Shown piece by piece: positions 8,470 through 17,778 of a stretch of 64,000 nucleotides of DNA (position 1 is its first letter; each line of letters starts with the position of its first letter). Made by a program: the position numbers and the translations under genes. The notes below the pieces were generated by a model. That model was given only the letters and a program-made list of their open reading frames with translations, was not told the origin of the DNA and made no database searches. Source of the DNA: Providencia sp. R33 (GTDB lineage: Bacteria; Pseudomonadota; Gammaproteobacteria; Enterobacterales; Enterobacteriaceae); contig NZ_CP072453.1 in NCBI RefSeq assembly GCF_019343475.1, positions 4,030,001-4,094,000 of the forward strand. Direction: 5' to 3'.

Positions 8470-10128
8470 ATGAGTGAATTAGCTCTTACTGTAAGTTTGT
8501 TGGCGTTGGCTGCCGCTCTAGGGTTATGGATAGGTAACTGGAAAATCCGTAATGTTGGATTGGGGATCGGTGGTGTTCTTTTTGGGGGGATCATTGTCGG
8601 GCACTTTGCTCAACGTTATGGGTTACAGCTCAATAAGGATATGCTGCACTTTATTCAAGAGTTCGGTTTAATCTTGTTCGTTTATACTATTGGTATTCAA
8701 GTTGGCCCCGGTTTTTTCTCTTCACTTCGTGTTTCAGGGCTGAAACTTAACGGTTTCGCGTTAATGATAGTGGCTTTAGGTGCAATAGTGACTGCCATTA
8801 TTTATAAAGTTGCCAATATTCCACTCCCTATTATTCTTGGTATTTTTTCAGGTGCAGTTACAAACACCCCATCATTAGGGGCGGGTCAGCAAATTCTGAC
8901 TGATTTAGGCTCAGACCCAAACCTGGTTGGTCAAATGGGGATGGGGTATGCAATGGCCTACCCAATGGGGATCTGTGGAATATTGTTAGTGATGTGGCTA
9001 GTGCGGATTATCTTCAGAATTTCAGTAGATAAAGAAGACTCTGCCTTTAATAGTACAAATTTCCAACAGCGCGATGCATTGCAAACCATGAATATTGCGA
9101 TCCGTAATGCCAACCTTGATGGCTTAATGATGCAAGATATTCCATTACTTGGTAGTGAAGCGATTGTGTGTTCAAGGTTAAAACGTGGCGATATGCTGGT
9201 TGTTCCTCAACCAACGACGGAAATTCATTTAGGTGATTTACTCCATGTTGTTGGGCAAAAAGATGACCTAAATAAAGTGCGCTTGATATTAGGGGAGGAG
9301 GTTGACGCTTCTTTATCTACATCAAGTTCCATTTTGCATTCTGTTCGTGTGGTGATTACTAATGATGCGGTATTGAGTAAAAGGCTTAAGGACCTAAACT
9401 TAAAACAAAAATATGATGTGGTTGTCACTCGGTTAAACCGAACAGGGATTGATTTAGTTGCGAGTAATAATTCAGTACTGCAATTTGGTGATATTTTAAA
9501 TATTGTTGGGCGGCCCGAATCTATTGAAGCGGTCACAGCATTGCTAGGAAATGCCAAACAAAAATTACAGCAAGTGCAAATGCTACCCGTTTTTTTAGGT
9601 ATTGGGCTTGGTGTAGTTCTTGGCTCAATCCCAGTTTTTGTACCTGGCTTTCCTGCTGCATTAAAATTGGGGCTTGCTGGTGGGCCGCTAGTTGTCGCTC
9701 TTATTTTAGGGCGGATTGGTACGATTGGTCGCCTGTATTGGTTTATGCCACCAAGTGCTAACCTTGCATTAAGAGAGCTTGGTATTGTGATGTTCCTTGC
9801 GGTTGTTGGGCTCAATTCAGGCGGTGATTTTATTGAAACACTGATAAAAGGTGATGGATTAACGTGGATTGGTTATGGCCTACTGATTACGTTCGTTCCC
9901 TTATTTATTACCGGTATCGTGGCAAGGGTATTTGGTAAAATGAACTATTTGAGTCTATGTGGTGTATTAGCAGGCTCAATGACAGACCCTCCTGCGCTTG
10001 CATTTGCTAATAATATTCACCCAACGAGTGGTGCTCCTGCACTGTCCTATGCCACCGTGTACCCATTAGCAATGTTTTTACGGATTATTTCCCCGCAACT
10101 ACTTGCGATTCTATTTTGGACTATTTAA
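8470..10128 (+). CDS. yidE: Putative transporter YidE (AAE/AspT-YidE antiporter family)
   Basis: 552 residues from the ATG at 8470; E. coli has 553 and begins MSDIALTV against MSELALTV here. An ATG at 8461 sits inside the AAAGGA ribosome site, so 8470 is the better start. Architecture: N-terminal membrane block with GxxxGxxLFGGIIVGH and GIFSGAVTNTPSLGAGQQ, two TrkA-C-like cytoplasmic domains (about residues 190-370, each with a LGDLLHVVG or FGDILNIVG end), and a C-terminal membrane block with SMTDPPALAFAN. The substrate is unknown; AspT relatives exchange amino acids. Confidence 0.95.
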   Translation: MSELALTVSLLALAAALGLWIGNWKIRNVGLGIGGVLFGGIIVGHFAQRYGLQLNKDMLHFIQEFGLILFVYTIGIQVGPGFFSSLRVSGLKLNGFALMIVALGAIVTAIIYKVANIPLPIILGIFSGAVTNTPSLGAGQQILTDLGSDPNLVGQMGMGYAMAYPMGICGILLVMWLVRIIFRISVDKEDSAFNSTNFQQRDALQTMNIAIRNANLDGLMMQDIPLLGSEAIVCSRLKRGDMLVVPQPTTEIHLGDLLHVVGQKDDLNKVRLILGEEVDASLSTSSSILHSVRVVITNDAVLSKRLKDLNLKQKYDVVVTRLNRTGIDLVASNNSVLQFGDILNIVGRPESIEAVTALLGNAKQKLQQVQMLPVFLGIGLGVVLGSIPVFVPGFPAALKLGLAGGPLVVALILGRIGTIGRLYWFMPPSANLALRELGIVMFLAVVGLNSGGDFIETLIKGDGLTWIGYGLLITFVPLFITGIVARVFGKMNYLSLCGVLAGSMTDPPALAFANNIHPTSGAPALSYATVYPLAMFLRIISPQLLAILFWTI

Positions 10129-10142
10129 GCCTTACGAGGAAT

Positions 10143-10178
10143 AACGCTCTCTATTTTGCTGGAGAGCGTTTTTCTTTT
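10143..10178 (+). terminator. Rho-independent terminator of yidE
   Basis: Perfect 9-bp stem AACGCTCTC (10143-10151) with GAGAGCGTT (10162-10170), followed by TTTCTTTT. Confidence 0.85.
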
Positions 10179-10395
10179 CGTTTTATCTAGTTAAAATATT
10201 TAATATTTCAATTAGATAATGAGTTGTAGGTAAGGTAGGGGATCAGACAGTGAAATGAGGTATCCAAACATATAGCGGCTAAAAGTGCTTCTGTTCAAGC
10301 TATAACCAAACAAAAAAGATGTTCTAATAGATTTGAATGATATTCGTATTGAAAACGTTATTTGATTTCAATTACGGAGTTCTCGCTAATTTTTC
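10179..10395. other. Gene-free stretch ahead of an unassigned terminator
   Basis: About 215 bp with no ORF. It lies after the yidE terminator and before a second strong plus-strand terminator (10396-10427), so it could encode a small RNA. A poor promoter candidate is TTGAAT near 10331 with GTTATT about 18 bp downstream. No known small RNA is recognised. Confidence 0.35.
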
Positions 10396-10427
10396 GCCCT
10401 TTCTATTTGAAAGGGCTTTTTTTTTTT
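10396..10427 (+). terminator. Strong terminator without an obvious upstream gene
   Basis: Perfect stem GCCCTTTC (10396-10403) / GAAAGGGC (10409-10416), 5-nt loop, then an uninterrupted run of about 11 T. On the minus strand the hairpin is followed by GAAAAATT, so it does not suit avtA. The yidE transcript should already stop at 10143-10178. Confidence 0.8.
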
Positions 10428-10469
10428 AAATTTGAGGGCGAGTCATTGTTAAGGCGGAGTTTTACTAGC

Positions 10470-11726
10470 CTAGCAAGTCACTTCTTGATATGCCTTTTCT
10501 AACTCTTCCGCTAATATTTTGATCCCTTTCTCAATGATTTCTGGCTCAGGAACATAATTCATTCGCATGCATTGGTGTGCATGTGGCCAGTCTTGCTCAA
10601 TGCCCGGGAAGAAATAGTGGCCAGGAACCATCAGGACACCACGTTTTTTCAAGCGTTGGTATAACTCTAAGCTACTAATTGGTAAGTCTTTAAACCATAG
10701 CCATAAGAAAATAGCACCTTCAGGCTTGTGAATAAGACATTTATCTTCAGGTATATAACGTCGAATGATCTCGATAGCTTCTTCAACACGTTGTTTGTAG
10801 AAAGGCCCAATGACATTCTTAGACAGTGAGATTAAATCATCCCTTTTCAGCATTTCGAGTGCTAAAGCAGGACCAACCCCTCCAGGAGCAAGGCTAATAA
10901 TGCCGTTCATGTTACTGACAGCTTCAATGATTTCTTCATTGGCAACAATGATACCGCAACGTGTACCGGGTAAACCAAGTTTAGATAGACTCATGCAAAG
11001 AACGACATTTTCATTCCAAAATGGTGTAGCTTCACTAAAGATAATCCCTGGGAAAGGGACACCATACGCATTATCTATCAGTAGCGGGATGTTATGTTGT
11101 TTGGCTAATTTATCTAAATGCTCAACTTCTTCATCCGTAATCACATTCCCTGTCGGGTTGGTTGGGCGAGAAACACAAATAACACCAATATCATCAGTGA
11201 CTTCTAATGTATTGAAGTCAACGCGATATTTAAATTGACCATTAGGTAAATATTCGATTTGCGGTTTATTCGCAACAAACAGGTCATCATCGAGGCCTGA
11301 ATCCGCATAGCCGACATATTCTGGGGCTAGAGGAAAGAGAACTTTGCGAGTAATACCATCTTCAAAGCGACCTGCTAGCAGGTTAAATAGGTAGAAAAAA
11401 GCACTTTGGCTGCCATTCGCTAGCGCGATATTTTTCGCACTAATATTCCAGCCTAGTTTTGCTTTTAGCGTTGCCGCAAGCGCTTTCAACATGGCATCTT
11501 TGCCTTGAGGACCATCATAGTTACATAACGTATCCGTCAATTGACCGTTTGCACACATTTCAGTTAATAATTCTTGGAAGTATTTATCCATCTCAGGAAT
11601 ATGAGCTGGATTACCACCACCAAGCATGATCGAGCCAGGGGTTCTGATGCCCTCATTCAGGTCTTTCATTAATAATGAAATTCCTGAGTTTTGAGCGAAC
11701 TTATTACCAAATTTAGAAAATATCAT
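10470..11726 (-). CDS. avtA: Valine-pyruvate aminotransferase (alanine-valine transaminase C)
   Basis: 418 residues, E. coli AvtA length. PLP-dependent class I/II aminotransferase interconverting pyruvate/alanine and 2-ketoisovalerate/valine. Family landmarks: MLGGGNPAHIPEMD, NGSQSAFFYLFNL, SRPTNPTGNVITDEE, IDNAYGVPFPG, and the PLP lysine in CMSLSKLGLPGTRCG. Monocistronic, with an AT-rich leader upstream. Confidence 0.96.
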   Translation of the reverse strand: MIFSKFGNKFAQNSGISLLMKDLNEGIRTPGSIMLGGGNPAHIPEMDKYFQELLTEMCANGQLTDTLCNYDGPQGKDAMLKALAATLKAKLGWNISAKNIALANGSQSAFFYLFNLLAGRFEDGITRKVLFPLAPEYVGYADSGLDDDLFVANKPQIEYLPNGQFKYRVDFNTLEVTDDIGVICVSRPTNPTGNVITDEEVEHLDKLAKQHNIPLLIDNAYGVPFPGIIFSEATPFWNENVVLCMSLSKLGLPGTRCGIIVANEEIIEAVSNMNGIISLAPGGVGPALALEMLKRDDLISLSKNVIGPFYKQRVEEAIEIIRRYIPEDKCLIHKPEGAIFLWLWFKDLPISSLELYQRLKKRGVLMVPGHYFFPGIEQDWPHAHQCMRMNYVPEPEIIEKGIKILAEELEKAYQEVTC

Positions 11727-11931
11727 TGCATTTATTCACATATGTCTATTAGGTTGTTAATGGAATTTAAAACATACTCTGCCCAATCATAGAGTTCAAC
11801 CGCTTATTTTTATTTGTTTATAACTTAAAATATCGCAAATAAAGAAATAAACAGACATATGGTTTTAATTGTTAATGTTTTGATAGTTTATTTTTCTTTC
11901 TCAACGGTATGATCCATCTATAAATTCTGAA

Positions 11932-12495
11932 TCATTTAAATTGGCAACAGTTAATTAAGTGGTCATTTATCATGCCAGTCGCTTGCATGAAGGCGTAGCA
12001 GGTGATTGAGCCAACAAACTTAAACCCTCGTTTTTTGAGTGCCTTGGAGAGCTTTTTTGAAAGTTCTGTTTCCACGGGGACTTGGGACGAATTTTCCCAG
12101 TGGTTGATTATTGGCTGCCTGTCGACAAATTCCCAGAGAAAACTTGAGAAGTCTTCTCCATTTTTCTGCATGGCTAAATAAGCGTTTGCATTTGCAATGA
12201 TCGCATTGATCTTTAAGCGGTTTCGAATAATACGTGGCTCTTGCATTAGTCGCTCAACATCGTCTTTATTCATTAATGCAATATGTTGAGGATCAAATTG
12301 GTGGAATAATTCCCGATAGTTTTGGCGTTTTTTTAAAATCGTGTACCAAGATAACCCCGCTTGCTGCCCTTCTAAACAAAGCATTTCAAATAAATGCTGG
12401 TTATCATGATTTGGTTTGCCCCATTCATCATCATGGTAGGCAATATATTCAGGATCTTGATTGACCCAATGACAACGTGTCGGTGGTGTATCCAT
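11932..12495 (-). CDS. tag: DNA-3-methyladenine glycosylase I
   Basis: 187 residues, the E. coli length. Removes 3-methyladenine from alkylated DNA in base-excision repair. CHWVNQDPEYIAYHDDEWG at the N-terminus and NDHLINCC at the C-terminus supply the Cys/His residues of the known zinc site. CLEGQQAGLSWYTILKKR and KALKKRGFKFVGSITCYAFMQ are strongly conserved. Divergent from glyQ across 201 bp. Confidence 0.96.
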   Translation of the reverse strand: MDTPPTRCHWVNQDPEYIAYHDDEWGKPNHDNQHLFEMLCLEGQQAGLSWYTILKKRQNYRELFHQFDPQHIALMNKDDVERLMQEPRIIRNRLKINAIIANANAYLAMQKNGEDFSSFLWEFVDRQPIINHWENSSQVPVETELSKKLSKALKKRGFKFVGSITCYAFMQATGMINDHLINCCQFK

Positions 12496-12696
12496 TTTTC
12501 ATCCTTTTTCCAATCACAATCAACTTGCCTCAAAAACATAATATTTATACTGTATAAATAACCAGTTTAAAAGGGATGAAAGGATATTTTTTTATTTTTA
12601 GAATAAATACAGACATATTCAATGCTGTATATCTGCCGGTCAAAGGGTATACTGGCGTACTTTCATTAAATTTAACGTATCGCGTGCGGATCTAAC

Positions 12697-13605
12697 ATGC
12701 AAAAGTTTGATACCAAAACCTTCCAAGGTCTTATCCTGACATTACAGGATTATTGGGCGCGTCAAGGCTGTACCATTGTTCAACCACTGGACATGGAAGT
12801 CGGCGCAGGAACCTCCCATCCAATGACGTGTTTGCGTGCATTAGGCCCTGAGCCTATTGCTGCGGCTTATGTTCAACCCTCTCGTAGGCCAACTGATGGT
12901 CGCTATGGTGAAAACCCAAACCGTCTGCAACATTATTATCAGTTTCAGGTGATCATCAAACCATCACCAGACAACATCCAAGAACTGTACCTCGGCTCGT
13001 TGAAAGAGTTAGGGGTAGACCCAACTGTCCATGATATCCGCTTTGTTGAAGATAACTGGGAAAACCCAACGCTTGGTGCTTGGGGACTAGGTTGGGAAGT
13101 GTGGTTAAACGGGATGGAAGTCACTCAGTTTACTTACTTCCAACAAGTCGGTGGGCTTGAATGTAAACCAGTAACGGGTGAAATTACCTATGGTTTAGAA
13201 CGTTTGGCAATGTACATTCAAGGTGTCGACAGTGTTTACGACCTTGTTTGGTGTGATGGCCCGTTAGGCAAAACCACTTATGGTGATATCTATCACCAAA
13301 ATGAAGTTGAGCAATCTACCTATAACTTTGAATATGCAAATGTCGATTTTCTCTTCAAATGCTTCGAAGAATATGAGAAAGAAGCGCAACATTTGTTAGC
13401 ACTGGAAACACCTCTTCCATTGCCAGCTTATGAACGCATCTTAAAAGCCGCTCATACTTTCAACTTACTGGATGCGCGTAAAGCCATTTCGGTTACTGAA
13501 CGCCAACGCTATATTTTACGAATTCGTACCCTCACTAAAGGGGTTGCTGAGGCATATTATGCTTCACGTGAAGCGCTTGGATTCCCTATGTGTCATAAGA
13601 ACTAA
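12697..13605 (+). CDS. glyQ: Glycine-tRNA ligase alpha subunit
   Basis: 302 residues. Catalytic subunit of the tetrameric alpha2beta2 GlyRS that charges tRNA-Gly. Starts MQKFDTKTFQGLILTLQDYWARQG and carries the class II motifs, including ALGPEPIAAAYVQPSRRPTDGRYGENPNRLQ and the YGLERLAMY motif 3 region. The ribosome site is weak. glyS follows 9 bp downstream. Confidence 0.98.
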   Translation: MQKFDTKTFQGLILTLQDYWARQGCTIVQPLDMEVGAGTSHPMTCLRALGPEPIAAAYVQPSRRPTDGRYGENPNRLQHYYQFQVIIKPSPDNIQELYLGSLKELGVDPTVHDIRFVEDNWENPTLGAWGLGWEVWLNGMEVTQFTYFQQVGGLECKPVTGEITYGLERLAMYIQGVDSVYDLVWCDGPLGKTTYGDIYHQNEVEQSTYNFEYANVDFLFKCFEEYEKEAQHLLALETPLPLPAYERILKAAHTFNLLDARKAISVTERQRYILRIRTLTKGVAEAYYASREALGFPMCHKN

Positions 13606-13614
13606 GAGGCTGTC

Positions 13615-15684
13615 ATGACTCAACAGACTTTCCTTGTGGAAATCGGCACCGAAGAGTTACCGCCGAAGGCTCTTCGTTCATTAGCTGAATCATTTGCTGC
13701 AAACTTTACTGCGGAACTTGATGGGGCTGACATTGCTCACGGCGCAGTAACTTGGTTTGCTGCTCCACGTCGTTTGGCGCTTAAAGTTGCTGATTTAGCA
13801 GCATCGCAACCTGACCGCGAAGTTGAAAAGCGCGGCCCTGCTATTGCTCAAGCATTTGGTGCTGATGGTCAGCCGACTAAAGCTGCTGAAGGCTGGGCGC
13901 GTGGTTGTGGTATTACCGTTGATCAAGCAGAACGTTTGACGACAGATAAAGGCGAATGGTTACTGTATCGTGCACAAATGAAAGGCCAAGCTGTCAGCGA
14001 ATTGCTAGTAGATATGGTCAGCCGTTCATTAGCGAAATTACCTATTCCAAAATTGATGCGCTGGGCAGATAAAGACACGCAGTTTGTACGTCCTGTTCAT
14101 ACTGTCACATTGCTACTAGGCAGCGATGTTATTGACGGTGAGATTTTAGGCATCAAAAGTGCTCGTACCATTCGTGGTCACCGCTTTATGGGTGAAGCTG
14201 AATTTACGATTGATAATGCTGAGCAATATCCGGCTATTTTACGCGAACGCGGTAAAGTCATGGCGGATTACGAAGAGCGTAAAGCAGTTATCAAAGCAGG
14301 TGCAGAAAAAGCGGCACAAGCATTAGGTGGCAAAGCAGACTTAACAGAAAGCTTATTAGAAGAAGTTGCTTCATTGGTTGAATGGCCAGTGGTATTAACA
14401 GCCAAATTTGAAGAGAAATTCTTAGAAGTTCCTTCAGAAGCGCTGGTTTATACCATGAAAGGCGACCAAAAATATTTCCCTGTTTATGATAACGCAGGCA
14501 ATTTGATGCCGAACTTCATTTTCGTGGCGAATATTGAATCTTCTGACCCACAACAGATTATTTCGGGTAACGAAAAAGTCGTTCGCCCTCGTTTAGCCGA
14601 TGCGGAGTTTTTCTTTAAAACCGACCGTAAGCAACGTTTAGAAGATAATTTACCACGCCTAGAAACGGTCTTGTTCCAAAAACAATTAGGGACATTGCGT
14701 GATAAAACGGATCGTTTAGAAGCACTAGCAGGTTGGATAGCAAGTAAAATTGGTGCAGATGTTAACCATGCGACTCGTGCAGGGTTATTAGCGAAATGTG
14801 ACCTAATGACCAATATGGTCTTCGAATTTACTGATACACAAGGTGTTATGGGGATGCATTATGCACGCCATGATGGTGAATCAGAAGATGTTGCATTAGC
14901 ACTTAAAGAACAGTACCAACCACGTTTTGCGGGTGATGAACTGCCTTCTACCGATGTTTCAGCTGCATTAGCACTCGCTGAGAAAATGGACACATTAGCA
15001 GGTATTTTCGGAATAGGTCAGCACCCGAAAGGGGATAAAGACCCATTTGCTTTGCGTCGTGCGGCATTAGGTGTTCTGCGTATTATTGTTGAAAAAGGTT
15101 ATCAGCTTGATTTAGTTGAAATGACTGAAGAAGCGGCACGTTTATACGGTGATAAATTAACCAACAAAGACGTTGTGAATGACGTGGTTGAATTCATGCT
15201 TGGCCGTTTCCGTTCTTGGTACCAAGAATTGGGCTACAGTATTGATACAATCCAAGCCGTATTAGCACGTCGTCCAACGCAGCCTGCAGACTTTGATGCG
15301 CGCGTGAAAGCGGTAACACACTTCCGTACATTGGAAGAAGCACAGGCACTTGCAGCCGCAAATAAGCGCGTTTCAAACATTCTGAGCAAATCAGATGAAA
15401 AACTTTCTGATACTGTTTTAGCCTCAGTGCTAAAAACGCCAGAAGAAGTGAAGCTGGCGACACACGTTGTTGTCCTGCAAGATAAGCTGGCACCAATGTT
15501 TGCAGAAAGAAACTATCAAGAAGCACTTGCTGAGTTAGCTTCTTTGCGTGATGTTGTCGATGAATTCTTTGAAAATGTCATGGTAATGGATGAAGACCAA
15601 GCGGTTCGAGTCAACCGTTTAACGCTTTTAAGCCAGTTACGTGAGCTGTTTTTAAAGGTGGCAGATATTTCTTTACTACAATAA
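13615..15684 (+). CDS. glyS: Glycine-tRNA ligase beta subunit
   Basis: 689 residues, the E. coli length. Beta subunit needed for tRNA-Gly recognition by GlyRS. Begins TQQTFLVEIGTEELPPKALR, contains RFMG, GDQKYFPVY and the HD-domain-like segment, and ends with an anticodon-binding-like helical domain (FFENVMVMDEDQAVRVNRL). Cotranscribed with glyQ and followed by a strong terminator at 15747-15782. Confidence 0.98.
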   Translation: MTQQTFLVEIGTEELPPKALRSLAESFAANFTAELDGADIAHGAVTWFAAPRRLALKVADLAASQPDREVEKRGPAIAQAFGADGQPTKAAEGWARGCGITVDQAERLTTDKGEWLLYRAQMKGQAVSELLVDMVSRSLAKLPIPKLMRWADKDTQFVRPVHTVTLLLGSDVIDGEILGIKSARTIRGHRFMGEAEFTIDNAEQYPAILRERGKVMADYEERKAVIKAGAEKAAQALGGKADLTESLLEEVASLVEWPVVLTAKFEEKFLEVPSEALVYTMKGDQKYFPVYDNAGNLMPNFIFVANIESSDPQQIISGNEKVVRPRLADAEFFFKTDRKQRLEDNLPRLETVLFQKQLGTLRDKTDRLEALAGWIASKIGADVNHATRAGLLAKCDLMTNMVFEFTDTQGVMGMHYARHDGESEDVALALKEQYQPRFAGDELPSTDVSAALALAEKMDTLAGIFGIGQHPKGDKDPFALRRAALGVLRIIVEKGYQLDLVEMTEEAARLYGDKLTNKDVVNDVVEFMLGRFRSWYQELGYSIDTIQAVLARRPTQPADFDARVKAVTHFRTLEEAQALAAANKRVSNILSKSDEKLSDTVLASVLKTPEEVKLATHVVVLQDKLAPMFAERNYQEALAELASLRDVVDEFFENVMVMDEDQAVRVNRLTLLSQLRELFLKVADISLLQ

Positions 15685-15746
15685 GACAAAATTGCACGTT
15701 TAATACTCAATTAAATGTCTTTTTATAAAAGTTAATCTGTTTGATA

Positions 15747-15782
15747 AATAAGCGCTAAATTGTATTTAGCGCTTATTTTTTT
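15747..15782 (+). terminator. Rho-independent terminator of glyQS
   Basis: 14-bp perfect stem: AATAAGCGCTAAAT (15747-15760) pairs with ATTTAGCGCTTATT (15764-15777), followed by a T-run to 15782. Confidence 0.92.
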
Positions 15783-15863
15783 AGTGAATTTTGTAAAAAA
15801 GCTAAGAAACCTTACCCTTTTGATGGTTTTATCAGCAAACGAACTGAATTAGATAAAAATGGG

Positions 15864-15892
15864 TTGACGATCCTCATTCTTGGCAGTATTAT
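15864..15892 (+). promoter_or_regulatory. Sigma-70 promoter of the tRNA-Pro gene
   Basis: TTGACG (-35, 15864-15869), 17-bp spacer, TATTAT (-10, 15887-15892). The predicted start falls about 6 bp before the tRNA at 15905. Confidence 0.75.
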
Positions 15893-15904
15893 TCACACCG
15901 TTTT

Positions 15905-15981
15905 CGGCGAGTAGCGCAGCTTGGTAGCGCAACTGGTTTGGGACCAGTGGGTCGGAGGTTCGAATCCTCTCTCGCCGACCA
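15905..15981 (+). tRNA. proM: tRNA-Pro, anticodon UGG
   Basis: 77 nt with encoded CCA. Acceptor arms CGGCGAG and CTCGCCG pair; the D-arm (GCGC/GCGC), anticodon arm (ACTGG/CCAGT) and T-arm (GGAGG/CCTCT with TTCGAAT) are complete. The anticodon TGG is at 15939-15941. The sequence is essentially E. coli proM. Single tRNA unit with its own promoter and terminator. Confidence 0.98.
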
Positions 15982-15987
15982 AATTCC

Positions 15988-16022
15988 AAAACCCACCTCA
16001 TTGAGGTGGGTTTTCTCGTTTT
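15988..16022 (+). terminator. Rho-independent terminator of tRNA-Pro
   Basis: AAAACCCACCTC (15988-15999) pairs with GAGGTGGGTTTT (16003-16014), then CTCGTTTT. It begins 7 nt after the tRNA CCA end. Confidence 0.85.
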
Positions 16023-16212
16023 AGTCCCCCTCAAATTTAAACTTTTCGACCGTTATTTTTCAGACTAACTTTGATTGCAACTTATTGCTGCATTTGGTGT
16101 TATACCCATCTACGGTTTGAGTTTTTCTCATGAATTACGTACTGGCTACAGTAACGCTTATTTATTAGCTTGAGTTGCTAGTAAATGTATTTTTCATGAC
16201 AAGGACCCGTTA

Positions 16213-17778
16213 ATGAAAACCAAACCTATTAATCCCTCTATTTTTCTTATCGTTTATCTAGCTGCATTGATAGCTGTAATGCCTAAGGGTTTTGCGGTGG
16301 AAAATCAGCAAAACATGGATACCAATCAACTTACAACCCAGCCTTGCATCATCATTAATGTATTTAAGTTAATGGGAATGGAACGGTTACCCAAGATTAA
16401 GCCTAAACAAATAAAAACATGGCGTGGAATGATTGAAGGTCAATGTATGACTCAGCCTGAGTTGCTTACCTATGCTGATTATATAAATACAGAACTCATT
16501 CAAGCTGGCTATTTAACCTCTTATTTGTCTTACCCCGCACAAGCATTATTTTTTGGGAGTTTACAGGCAGAAGTCATTACAGGGACAATTTCGAATATTC
16601 ACTATCAGGGAGTGACTAATATTCTTCCTTTCGAAATTGGTGATGTTTTAAATTTACGACATATTGAACAAGGTTTGTACAATTTACAGAATGCAGCCTT
16701 GGTCCCTTATCGTATTGAGTTAATGTCTGATGGCTTGGAGCCTCAGGCGACTGAAATTATTGTTGTTGGCGGGAATCGACGGGATCAAAGAGGAGAGCTG
16801 TCTATAGAGTCTTATCCCTTTGATGAAAAAACTAAAACTGTCATCTCCCATGACGCTATTTTTGCCAATCCATTACAGATAAATGATCTGCTTTATTTAA
16901 AAATAAATCATTCTTTAGGTTCTTCGAAAAGAAATAAACGACAAGCCATCGCGCTTGGTTATTCGGCGCCATATCGCTATTGGTTGCTTTCTATTTACAG
17001 CCATTATCAAAATAGCCAAGCAGAGCTTCTAATTAATGATATTGCACTGGATGTGCAGCAACGTCAGCGAGCATTATTACTCACCTCTCAATATATTCTT
17101 AATCGCGCTGAAAATAGCGTGACTTCATTCAGTATTAGCTCGCAAATTCAAACCCTTGATACTTTTTTAGCAGGGCAACGGTTGATGACGCAAAGGCGAC
17201 TAGCGAGTTATCTGTCTGGTGAGTTTGTCTACCAGCAGGTTTTTTCACAAGGTCAAGCGACGGTATCTTTGGGGTATAAGCAAGGGAATAGTTGGTTTGG
17301 TGCCAATGCAGCTCAAATTACGGGGCTAGAACGCCCTCAAATTTACCAGTTATCATTTTCATCTGAGTGGGGAAGCTCGCCTGTTTATTATCAGAATAGC
17401 CTAGATATTCAGTTGAGCCGTTCTCAGCTTGATGGGTTGTTAGAGCGAAACGCTTTTTTTGGAAAAGGTGGTGTACAGGGCTTTTCAAGCTTCGATGACA
17501 TTGAGATGGGGGACAATAGCTTAAAGCTTCACAATGAGGTTAGTTGGGACATGCCATGGAAATTCATTCAGTTGTACAGTTCGATTGGGATGGGAGTAAC
17601 GGCAAATGATAGAGCAACATTTTGGCGAAAAAATGCCTTATTGGGCTGCAAGGCTGGCGTGAGGGGCGCTATAGGGGCAATTAATTATCATGCTTTCATT
17701 GAGATGCCCGTTTGGCAGGCTAATCAGGTTGTTGCGAATAACCTTCATTCAGGTTTCCAAGCCAGTATAAGTTATTAA
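16213..17778 (+). CDS. Orphan TpsB-type (ShlB/FhaC/HecB family) outer-membrane transporter, divergent
   Basis: 521 residues. A signal peptide (about residues 1-28) is followed by a POTRA_2-like domain (CIIINVFKLMG, EGQCMTQPELLTYADYINTELIQAGYLTSYL in two parts, LQAEVITGTISNIHYQG) and a ShlB-like linker (FEIGDVLNLRHIEQGLYNLQ). The C-terminal half is rich in alternating strands and ends in aromatic SY, as outer-membrane barrels do. TpsB proteins secrete large TpsA exoproteins, but no TpsA gene is adjacent. The L6 lid motif, normally VRGY/F, reads VQGF (421-424), and the expected Asp partner appears to be G459. AAGGA ribosome site at about 16200. Likely secretion role, with real doubt about activity. 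Confidence 0.75.
   Translation: MKTKPINPSIFLIVYLAALIAVMPKGFAVENQQNMDTNQLTTQPCIIINVFKLMGMERLPKIKPKQIKTWRGMIEGQCMTQPELLTYADYINTELIQAGYLTSYLSYPAQALFFGSLQAEVITGTISNIHYQGVTNILPFEIGDVLNLRHIEQGLYNLQNAALVPYRIELMSDGLEPQATEIIVVGGNRRDQRGELSIESYPFDEKTKTVISHDAIFANPLQINDLLYLKINHSLGSSKRNKRQAIALGYSAPYRYWLLSIYSHYQNSQAELLINDIALDVQQRQRALLLTSQYILNRAENSVTSFSISSQIQTLDTFLAGQRLMTQRRLASYLSGEFVYQQVFSQGQATVSLGYKQGNSWFGANAAQITGLERPQIYQLSFSSEWGSSPVYYQNSLDIQLSRSQLDGLLERNAFFGKGGVQGFSSFDDIEMGDNSLKLHNEVSWDMPWKFIQLYSSIGMGVTANDRATFWRKNALLGCKAGVRGAIGAINYHAFIEMPVWQANQVVANNLHSGFQASISY

Noticed and set aside
9225..9815. 196-codon minus-strand ORF opposite yidE
   Set aside because: It lies wholly inside the conserved yidE frame, has Ser/Thr/Pro-rich low-complexity composition and no ribosome site; a shadow ORF.
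15905..15981. tRNA-Pro gene as an integration site for an island
   Set aside because: No integrase, direct repeat of the tRNA 3' end or mobile gene follows; the next gene is a lone TpsB.
17656..17667. VRG triplet at residues 483-485 of the TpsB protein as the L6 lid motif
   Set aside because: Too close to the C-terminus (about 38 residues; the L6 motif of FhaC lies about 100 before the end). The motif at the right distance is VQGF (421-424).
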